A DNA stretch of 13,985 nt. Origin: Pseudomonadota bacterium (lineage in GTDB: Bacteria; Pseudomonadota; Gammaproteobacteria; Steroidobacterales; Steroidobacteraceae). The notes beneath the pieces are model-generated. The model did not search any database and had not been told where the DNA came from. It worked only from the letters and a program-made list of their open reading frames with translations. Position numbers and translations under genes: made by a program. Positions 7,892-13,985 of this stretch are shown piece after piece; positions within the stretch are counted from its first letter, which is position 1; the number at the start of each line of letters is the position of its first letter. The stretch is taken from positions 8,134 to 22,118 of the forward strand of contig JAJZLX010000128.1 in NCBI GenBank assembly GCA_021850555.1, written 5' to 3'.

Positions 7892-8274
7892 AACCATTAG
7901 GTGAACAATTCGCGGCCCTCAGTGCCGCGTTCCCAGGTGCAACTCTCCTGCCAAGCGCGGGGTTGCATCTGGTCGTGATCCCGACTGTTCCGCTTCCAGA
8001 TGGTTGGACGCAGACCAAGACCCATATCCGCTTTGTGGTACCGGCCGGCTATCCGTATGCGGCGCCGGATTGCTTTTGGACTGATCCAACCCTGCGCCTT
8101 GCGGGAGGCAAGCTCCCGCAAAATGCCATCGTCGGCCGCGTGATGGCCGGGCAGCCGGATACCAATACCTTGTGGTTTTCCTGGCACATCCAAAGCGGCC
8201 AGTGGAACGCGGCCAAAAGTGACCTCAGGACTTACGTCGGGATCATTTGTAGAAGATTTGAGGCTTTGTCGTGA
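7888..8274 (+). CDS. E2-like (UBC-fold) protein, probably prokaryotic E2 family E
   Basis: This 128-residue protein is predicted to accept the activated modifier from the E1 and pass it on. A UBC-like layout is visible: an N-terminal helix, the strand LHLVVIPTVPLPDGW (26-40), the strand THIRFVVPAGYP (45-56), the E2-type turn YPYAAPDCFW (55-64), and a C-terminal WFSWHIQSGQW...LRTY helix (96-116). The WxxWH-W ending resembles Prok-E2_E domains as I recall them. Its only cysteines are C62 and C121. C62 follows the Pro-rich turn directly, upstream of where a canonical E2 catalytic Cys would sit, so the mechanism is uncertain. The GTG overlaps the modifier's stop, and its own TGA overlaps the JAB-E1 start, giving tight co-translation. 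Confidence 0.8.
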   Translation: MKPLGEQFAALSAAFPGATLLPSAGLHLVVIPTVPLPDGWTQTKTHIRFVVPAGYPYAAPDCFWTDPTLRLAGGKLPQNAIVGRVMAGQPDTNTLWFSWHIQSGQWNAAKSDLRTYVGIICRRFEALS

Positions 8275-9578
8275 TGGAAATCATCATCGACGAGCCGAAG
8301 TTCCACTCCCTCACCACTGCCCTCGAATGCATGGAAGAACGTGGCGCGGCTTTGTACCTGACCACCGTCGGCGATCGGTATCTCGTGCGAGAAGTTGAAG
8401 TGGCAGGCCCTGAGGACCGAATTGCCACCAGCGCCACGCATATCACGTTCGCACCGCAGTTTCTGGCGCGAGTGACCCGCCGCGCCCGGCAGATACAAAT
8501 GCATCTTGCTATCCTGCACACCCATCCTGCGGGGTACGAGAATTTCTCGCCCATCGATGATGAGACCGAGGCGGGGCTTGCCGATTTCCTGCACCGGCGC
8601 AATCCGCAAATGCATTCGTTCTCTATGGTGCTGTGCGCAGGATCGATCAAGGCACGCCTGGTGGGTAGAGCTGATCTGCTACCTGTCCGAGTGGTGGGCT
8701 CCAAAGTCACACGCTTCGCGCCTTACGCGTATGGCGAGGAGACCCCCGAGCGTTTTGACCGCCAGGTGCGAGCCTTCGGAGTGGCGGGCCAGGCGGTCCT
8801 GAGAGGCCTGAAGGTGGCCGTCATCGGAGTCGGCGGTACCGGATCGGTAGCCGCGCAGCAGCTGGCGTACCTGGGCGTGGGCACGGTCTTGCTCGTTGAT
8901 GCCGATACGCTCGAGGAATCTAACCTCAACCGCGTGGTGGGAGCACGTAAGGACTCGGTCGGGAAAAATAAGACTGAAGTTGCTGCTGCCATGATCCGCG
9001 ATATTGACCCTGCGATAAAGGTTGAGACCCTGGCCGAGTCGGTAATATCGCAACAGGCGCTGCCGCGTTTGCGAGCGATGGAGGCCATCTTCATTTGCAC
9101 CGATTCGCACTCCAGTCGCGCCTTCCTCTCCGAAGTCGCGTACCAGTATCTCATTCCGGCGTTTGACGTTGGGACATCGATCAATGCGGTTGATGGGCGT
9201 GTAACTGCCATTACCGGCAGAACGCAGATGCTGGCGCCAGGGCTTCCTTGCCTGCTGTGTGGCAATGCCCTGGACGCTCGGGCCATCCGGGAAGAGCTGA
9301 TGACCCCCGAGCAGCGCGCCGCGGATCCTTACTTCAATTCCGGCGGCGTGAATCAGCCGGCGGTCATCTCGCTCAACAGCACGGTGGTGTCGCTCGCGGT
9401 GACCATGTTTCTCGCTGCCTTCGTCGGCATACCGGGTAAGTCACGGTGGCAGTCCTACGACGCCATCGCCGGCACTGTGCGCAGTTTGGGTATGAAGCTC
9501 GATCCGGAATGCCCAGTGTGCGGAATCTCAGGGATCATTGCCGCGGGTGACTCTCAGGCGCTCAGCTTCTTGTCTTAA
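8271..9578 (+). CDS. JAB (JAMM) protease - E1-like (ThiF) fusion
   Basis: One 435-residue chain combines deconjugation/maturation and activation. The N-terminal JAB/JAMM metalloprotease (about 1-135) has a Glu at E22/E23 and the zinc motif H83-T-H85-P with S93-x2-D96, which fits HxH-x7-SxxD exactly. The ThiF/E1 domain (about 155-420) has the nucleotide loop GVGGTGS (186-192), VDADTLEESNLNR (209-221) with the adenylation Asp and Arg, GKNKTE (231-236) and TDSH (277-280). Two CxxC pairs (C327/C330 and C414/C417) form a likely structural zinc site. The other Cys residues are C20, C122 and C276; none sits obviously where a canonical E1 catalytic Cys would. It begins with GTG at 8271 overlapping the E2 stop, or with the ATG at 8274. 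Confidence 0.9.
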   Translation: MMEIIIDEPKFHSLTTALECMEERGAALYLTTVGDRYLVREVEVAGPEDRIATSATHITFAPQFLARVTRRARQIQMHLAILHTHPAGYENFSPIDDETEAGLADFLHRRNPQMHSFSMVLCAGSIKARLVGRADLLPVRVVGSKVTRFAPYAYGEETPERFDRQVRAFGVAGQAVLRGLKVAVIGVGGTGSVAAQQLAYLGVGTVLLVDADTLEESNLNRVVGARKDSVGKNKTEVAAAMIRDIDPAIKVETLAESVISQQALPRLRAMEAIFICTDSHSSRAFLSEVAYQYLIPAFDVGTSINAVDGRVTAITGRTQMLAPGLPCLLCGNALDARAIREELMTPEQRAADPYFNSGGVNQPAVISLNSTVVSLAVTMFLAAFVGIPGKSRWQSYDAIAGTVRSLGMKLDPECPVCGISGIIAAGDSQALSFLS

Positions 9579-9589
9579 GTGAACTTGCG

Positions 9590-11110
9590 ATGGCTATCAA
9601 GAAGATCCTCTGGTACGGCGACGCTCCACTGCCTGGCGTGTTCGATAGCTTCCATAGGCGAGGGTTCGAGCTCATAAGGGACGCCATAGATGACCAGATC
9701 GTCGATGTGGTGCTCGCGAACACAACAGCCGTCGTCCTGAGCCATACGAATGACACCATCGATCAGGTCCTAGCAGGTTATCGATACCTACCGACGTTCA
9801 TCAACCATGGCATCCGCGTCATCATCCTGGTGCCTGAAATGGATGACAACGACCGCATCCGCAAAGGACAGCTTGCGCAGCTGGATGCTAGCTTCCCGTG
9901 GAACGACGTGGTGCTGTTTCTAGCCGATCTTAAGCTAACCAATTTCGACAACATCGTCGCCGCCCCGCAAGTCCCAAGATGGCATCCCTGTCTGATCAAG
10001 CCGATTGGCAATTTTGAACCCATCGGCAGTGACGGCGAACTCCTCATTCGACGAGCGTTTCCTAGAGCCGAGGAAGTGCGAGTGAGTGAACTCTCGCGTG
10101 GTTTCTCCGGCTCTCGAGTCTTCATGGCGCATGAGAAGAGGCTGGAAAGCTCCATCGCTCACTGGACACAACCGAAACTGATCAAAATCGGCCTGAGGTT
10201 AGATATGGAACAGGAGGTGGGGAACATGCGGGCAGTTTCGCCCTTTGTCCCCTTCGAACTGCGTCCCAACCTTGAGGCACACATTGCGGGTTTTCGAAAA
10301 TCGATTCTGATCGCCGATTTTGTAGATAAATCCGAACCATTGATCGACGTCGCGAGGGCGGGACGCGCTGAAACTGCGATCTCCAATCTGTTTAACCGAA
10401 CCCTACACACCTGGCGAGAGCGGGCGTGGTCGTGTGGAATGTCCACGGAGTCGCTGGCTGATGCTGCTGAGCGGCTCCAGATAGTCTCGCCCGAGAAGAT
10501 ATGTGACGACTATCTACAATCACCTGACATTCAAGCCAAGAGAGTCGATTTTTCCGCGTTGTGGAGCGCGCTCAAAAAAATCCAATTTCCACACAGGGCC
10601 GCATCCATCCATGCGGACCTCCACGGCGACAATGTCCGCGTGCGCGGCAATGATGCAATTCTGATTGATCTGGGTAGCGTTAAAGGTAAGGGGGAACCCG
10701 GATTGGGAGCGCCCTTGAGCTTTGACGTTGCGATGCTGGAAATCGCTTTGGTTTTCACCTGCGAAAGGGGAGAAGATAAGGCCGACAACGGCTTTTATCA
10801 GACTCGCTGGGAGAAGGAGGTCCGGCATTACTATGAGCTCAAGGCCATCCTGAGTACTCCCGTGCGCGAATCTGTTCCGGAGCCGGAGTCTTGGATGTTC
10901 GGGTGCATTCAGCGCCTGCGTGCGTTTGGCATATATGATCAGAGTAACCAGCTTGAATACGCCATTGCGCTGGCCATAGCTATGTTGCGTTGGTGCAAGT
11001 TCAAGCCCTTGGGCAACGGTGCTGACAAGGGACGCCGAGTCGTGGCGCTCGCAATTGCTGCAGAGCTGATCGCCGAAATCTGCGCGGCGTCAAGTTGCAT
11101 TTATGGCTAA
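9590..11110 (+). CDS. Predicted kinase: novel N-terminal domain + APH-like phosphotransferase
   Basis: This 506-residue protein has no assigned role. Residues 1-140 form an alpha/beta domain (ILWYGDAP, VLANTTAVVLSHTND, GIRVIILVPEMDD, DVVLFLADLK) that looks like a receiver-type or small Rossmann fold without a confident phosphoacceptor. Residues about 165-480 have an aminoglycoside-phosphotransferase/choline-kinase core: a Gly-rich loop LSRGFSGSRVF (168-178), a probable Lys K199 (LIKIG), a helix Glu around E207/E209, the hinge-like LIADFV (240-245), the catalytic H341-A-D343-LHGD-N348, and the metal Asp D360 in ILIDLGS. All key residues appear present, so it is probably active. It may belong with kinases called TCAD9 in NTP-dependent conflict systems (from memory, unchecked). 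The gap to the E1 gene is 11 nt with a weak SD, and its stop overlaps the next gene by 8 nt, so it belongs to the operon. Confidence 0.75.
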   Translation: MAIKKILWYGDAPLPGVFDSFHRRGFELIRDAIDDQIVDVVLANTTAVVLSHTNDTIDQVLAGYRYLPTFINHGIRVIILVPEMDDNDRIRKGQLAQLDASFPWNDVVLFLADLKLTNFDNIVAAPQVPRWHPCLIKPIGNFEPIGSDGELLIRRAFPRAEEVRVSELSRGFSGSRVFMAHEKRLESSIAHWTQPKLIKIGLRLDMEQEVGNMRAVSPFVPFELRPNLEAHIAGFRKSILIADFVDKSEPLIDVARAGRAETAISNLFNRTLHTWRERAWSCGMSTESLADAAERLQIVSPEKICDDYLQSPDIQAKRVDFSALWSALKKIQFPHRAASIHADLHGDNVRVRGNDAILIDLGSVKGKGEPGLGAPLSFDVAMLEIALVFTCERGEDKADNGFYQTRWEKEVRHYYELKAILSTPVRESVPEPESWMFGCIQRLRAFGIYDQSNQLEYAIALAIAMLRWCKFKPLGNGADKGRRVVALAIAAELIAEICAASSCIYG

Positions 11111-11627
11111 GGCGGTACGCATCCGCGATCGTGGAAGAGTTCAGCGCCGTCACGAAGCGGACTTGCTCCTTGAGAAGGCCGGCGACATGGTCCTCGTGGA
11201 TCGTGGCGTCCTGCGGTCATTCGTCATTCGTTGTCCGGATGATTGTGGCGAGACGCTCACCATCAACCTTGATCCCCGGACGGATAAGGCATGGCGCTAC
11301 TACAAGAAGCGCAATCAGGTCTCGGTTTTCCCATCCGTATGGCGCGATACCGGCTGCGGCAGTCATTTCATCATCTGGAACCACGTCATCGTGTGGTGCG
11401 ATGACAAGTGGGGCGATCGAGACGTCGTGGTTGAGGAGGAAGCGCGGCTGCGAGAGCGGGCTTTGTCGGTGTGCACGCCGGAGTGGCAGCACTTCACGAT
11501 GATTGCGGAAAGGCTTGATGAGGTGCCGTGGGACGTGAACCGAGCATGCGGGTATCTGGCGCATCATCGGGGGCTGCTGGAAGAAGGAAAAGAAAAGCTA
11601 CGCGGATCGTTCCGACTGAAGAAATAG
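11103..11627 (+). CDS. DUF6527-like Cys-rich protein of the ubiquitin-like operon
   Basis: This 174-residue protein resembles DUF6527, a family I recall next to multiubiquitin/E2/ThiF genes. After a basic N-terminus, a compact beta-rich core carries RCPDDCGETLTINL (43-56, C44 and C48) and a second half GCGSHFIIWNHVIVWC (84-99) with C85, H88 and C99. This arrangement suits metal binding or a small hydrolase. The C-terminal part (about 107-174) is helical and charged. The ATG at 11103 overlaps the kinase stop, so it is the last gene of the operon. Its job is not established; a protease or partner acting on the modifier is a reasonable guess. No strong T-rich terminator follows. Confidence 0.72.
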   Translation: MAKAVRIRDRGRVQRRHEADLLLEKAGDMVLVDRGVLRSFVIRCPDDCGETLTINLDPRTDKAWRYYKKRNQVSVFPSVWRDTGCGSHFIIWNHVIVWCDDKWGDRDVVVEEEARLRERALSVCTPEWQHFTMIAERLDEVPWDVNRACGYLAHHRGLLEEGKEKLRGSFRLKK

Positions 11628-12099
<472 letters not shown>

Positions 12100-12144
12100 G
12101 AATTGCTGCTGGACGCCGGTACACGAGATCCGTGGTCTACATCG

Positions 12145-12375
12145 TCATGAAGCCACGAACATGTCTGCCTTTGCCGGTTCCCGCTTCTCGATAGTCACAG
12201 GGAAGCCTTCATAGTTATCGGGTACTTGTCCAACAGACGGCCAGTAAATCGGGTCAACCATTACTCTAATGAACGGACGCGCGGCACGCGTTTGCGCAAT
12301 TGTGTTGACGGCTCCAGCCGGCGCGCGTATTTCGCGCTGCAACTTTGCCGCAGCTTCGAATATGGTCACGCTCAT
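12145..12375 (-). CDS. Small beta-rich protein paired with the protease
   Basis: A 76-residue protein of unknown function. Residues about 1-30 form a helix (IFEAAAKLQREI). The rest is a beta-type segment, RPFIRVMVDPIYWP (33-46) then QVPDNYEGFPVTIEKR (49-64). Its ATG overlaps the protease TGA (ATGA), so the two are co-translated and probably act together. Candidate roles are inhibitor, substrate adaptor or sensor of the protease. The pattern of a strand, a loop, a Pro and V-x-I-x-x-R resembles part of the protease's own N-terminal region. I do not recognise a family. Confidence 0.6.
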   Translation of the reverse strand: MSVTIFEAAAKLQREIRAPAGAVNTIAQTRAARPFIRVMVDPIYWPSVGQVPDNYEGFPVTIEKREPAKADMFVAS

Positions 12376-13472
12376 ACGTGATGTCCTGAGACAAGAGTCA
12401 CGCCGAGTCCCGCAAGTATAGGCTCAATCGGGAGCGCCAGGGTAGCCTTGCCACCGGGTGCGGTACCGTCGTTCATGCTACCGACAATGATTCCAATGGC
12501 CTTTCGGTTCCCTGCGCCATCAACCGTGGTGATTAAAGAACCGGAGTCGCCCGAATCAGAGAACTGCACTGTATTCCCGGCAATAGCGAAAAGAGGGTCA
12601 AAGAAAACCGCTCCGGAAAAGCCATATAGCTGTGCTTGGTAGACGACATGATTGGCGCCGTACACTTGGCTGACGACTATGCCAGTTGTGTGGCCAGTGG
12701 TGCGTCCGACTTTCTCCACCGTCATTCCGGGTGAGATCGGTCCCGTGATGCTGGGCGTATCGTAGATATCCCGCTGAAATGAACTTACTGTGTCAACAGT
12801 TAGGAGTCTAAAAATCGCGGCATCCAGATTTGTCTTGGGATTGACATTATCCGGCGATCCAGAGACTAGGGGCAACGCATGATGATGGAAGCCAAGCGTA
12901 AACGGGTTTAAGCCGCCTGGTGCTACGTCAAAAATGCCAGGGGCGACAATCGGTAGACCAACTCCGGCATAGCTGCATCCCCCAGATACATGATTGTTGG
13001 TGAGCCCAAACAGTTCTCCCGCAGGGTTGCACACCAGGCACGCCAGCGTTCCAGCCTCTCTGTTGTTGCCGACTGAAATTGAACTGCCGCAGGTGTAATA
13101 CGTCGAGGTGCCTGTGGTGCGCACAACGTATGCTGGTGTTCCCTGCGCCGTGGGCGGGTCATCTCCGATCGCATTGGGTACGCCCTGCCGGTAGCGAATC
13201 TCCACGTCATCTACGGTTTTGGGCAGAATCGCGAGTTGCCGCTTAGAGCCGGGGGCTGCCCGCTTTGTAAACACGATCACAGACTTCAATGAATCGTTGA
13301 AACCGACGGCACGCACCCGCTTTGCCCTCAATAGCTGGATGCCTTTCTCGGTGACATTGTCGATCAGCGCAAAATCCTCAGCTGTAGATTCGACAGGCGC
13401 CGAAGGGTCATCCATCGTTCCCTCGCGGTATGCCCAGTCGTGGAAAATACGTGCTGCTGTCAGACTGTCCAT
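12372..13472 (-). CDS. Trypsin-fold (S1-like) serine protease, no signal peptide
   Basis: A 366-residue chymotrypsin-fold protease with an intact triad: H161 in LTNNHVSGG, D217 in NLDAAIF, and S310 in SDSGDSGSLI. Other fold landmarks are KVGRTTGHTTG (254-264) and a C-terminal GIIVGS strand. Residues about 1-110 are a separate N-terminal domain (helix FHDWAYREG, then strands VIVFTK and LPKTVDDVEIRYR). The N-terminus has no hydrophobic signal, so the enzyme is predicted to act in the cytoplasm, unlike secreted trypsins. Cytoplasmic proteases of this type occur in defence and conflict loci, and the setting (island, att scar) fits that, but the substrate is unknown. It is the first gene of a two-gene unit with the small protein downstream. 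The SD is weak (GGGA). Confidence 0.85.
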   Translation of the reverse strand: MDSLTAARIFHDWAYREGTMDDPSAPVESTAEDFALIDNVTEKGIQLLRAKRVRAVGFNDSLKSVIVFTKRAAPGSKRQLAILPKTVDDVEIRYRQGVPNAIGDDPPTAQGTPAYVVRTTGTSTYYTCGSSISVGNNREAGTLACLVCNPAGELFGLTNNHVSGGCSYAGVGLPIVAPGIFDVAPGGLNPFTLGFHHHALPLVSGSPDNVNPKTNLDAAIFRLLTVDTVSSFQRDIYDTPSITGPISPGMTVEKVGRTTGHTTGIVVSQVYGANHVVYQAQLYGFSGAVFFDPLFAIAGNTVQFSDSGDSGSLITTVDGAGNRKAIGIIVGSMNDGTAPGGKATLALPIEPILAGLGVTLVSGHHV

Positions 13473-13516
13473 GACATGTCCCAGGGTTAAAGTCAGCTCA
13501 CGGCGTGCGCGCTGAA

Positions 13517-13544
13517 ATTATTATGATGGGAACTATACTGCCAA
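13517..13544 (-). promoter_or_regulatory. Sigma70-like promoter of the protease unit
   Basis: Reading the minus strand, TTGGCA (13544-13539) and AATAAT (13522-13517) are spaced by 16 nt; each matches the sigma70 consensus at five of six positions. Transcription would start about 35-40 nt before the protease ATG. This supports independent expression of the protease pair. Confidence 0.55.
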
Positions 13545-13619
13545 ACCGGGATGCGCGTCACGAGACATTCGAGATTTGTGGGCGGGGCACGAGTCTGAGC
13601 CAGACCTCACGGACATAGA

Positions 13620-13919
13620 TCAAGCCGCATCGCGCGCTGTCATAGCCTCGCGCGAAACTGGGCGCGATTTGATCACAATTTCTCTCGCAACAGAAGATAG
13701 ACGATTGAGGGGCGGCTTCTCTACCGCCACTCCAGCAGACAGCTTGGTCCAATATCCCCGATGTGGCACCGGGATGCGGGCGCGGCGGCAGGCCTTCGCA
13801 AGGCCGACGTCCGTGACGCCATACGTTGCGGCGAGTGTCGCGATTGGCAGCGACCAGACGAGATCGTAGAGTTCTTGGCGGCTAAATTTATGAACACGAT
13901 GACCGGTGTTCGTGATCAT
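13620..13919 (-). CDS. HTH-like N-terminal domain protein, 5' end uncertain
   Basis: The 99-residue frame reads FSRQELYDLVWSLP (12-25), LAATYGVTDVGLAKACR (29-45) and IPVPHRGYWTKLSAG (49-63). This HTH-like N-terminal domain is common in proteins of mobile elements, usually followed by a much longer C-terminal region. Here the frame stops about 35 residues later, so the gene is probably truncated or a short derivative. The frame also stays open upstream to the window edge with a basic stretch (KSPRRKRKTRDD), so the real start may lie further right than the ATG at 13919. The function is unknown; DNA binding is inferred from the helix-turn-helix pattern. It reads in the same direction as the protease unit but is separated from it by a promoter. 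Confidence 0.55.
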   Translation of the reverse strand: MITNTGHRVHKFSRQELYDLVWSLPIATLAATYGVTDVGLAKACRRARIPVPHRGYWTKLSAGVAVEKPPLNRLSSVAREIVIKSRPVSREAMTARDAA

Positions 13920-13985
13920 GCTTTTGTCATCCCGAGTCTTTCTCTTGCGGCGCGGACTCTTGGAGGTGGCGATCTCTCGTAATCG

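Overview
The window comes from a GC-rich bacterium, probably a proteobacterium. The tRNA fragment carries a genome-encoded CCA, most genes are tightly packed with GTGA/ATGA stop-start overlaps, and GTG starts are common. No housekeeping gene is present. The content is a defence/accessory island built from at least three modules separated by scars.

Left module (1-5656, + strand): the core of a DISARM anti-phage system. It holds drmA (SF2 helicase, 5' end outside the window), drmB (DUF1998 protein) and drmC (phospholipase D-like), all translationally coupled. No DISARM methyltransferase (drmMI or drmMII) is seen here. If the system is complete, the methylase must lie upstream, as in class 1 layouts. 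Next comes a scar (5657-6113) with a decayed, frameshifted ISL3-family transposase fragment.

Middle module (6114-11627): a divergently read WYL-domain regulator of the BrxR/CapW type faces a five-gene operon. The operon encodes a three-repeat ubiquitin-like protein, an E2-like protein, a JAB(JAMM)-E1 fusion, a 506-residue protein with an aminoglycoside-phosphotransferase-like kinase core behind an unusual N-terminal domain, and a DUF6527-like Cys-rich protein. This looks like a bacterial ubiquitin-like conjugation (Bil/Bub-like) defence operon extended by a predicted kinase. The kinase is the least expected component and the best candidate for an undescribed function. The shared promoter region has a good sigma70-type promoter whose -35 box lies inside a perfect CTTGA-N4-TCAAG palindrome, a plausible operator for the WYL repressor.

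Right module (about 12055-13985, - strand): a 45-nt 3' fragment of a tRNA-Pro(CGG) gene, broken in the anticodon loop, which looks like an integration (att) scar. Next to it are a two-gene unit (a small beta-rich protein and a leaderless trypsin-fold serine protease with an intact triad) with its own promoter, and the N-terminal part of an HTH-like protein at the window edge. The tRNA fragment's orientation predicts that the element it belongs to extends to the right, toward an intact tRNA-Pro outside the window. The stretch 11628-12054 holds no supportable gene.
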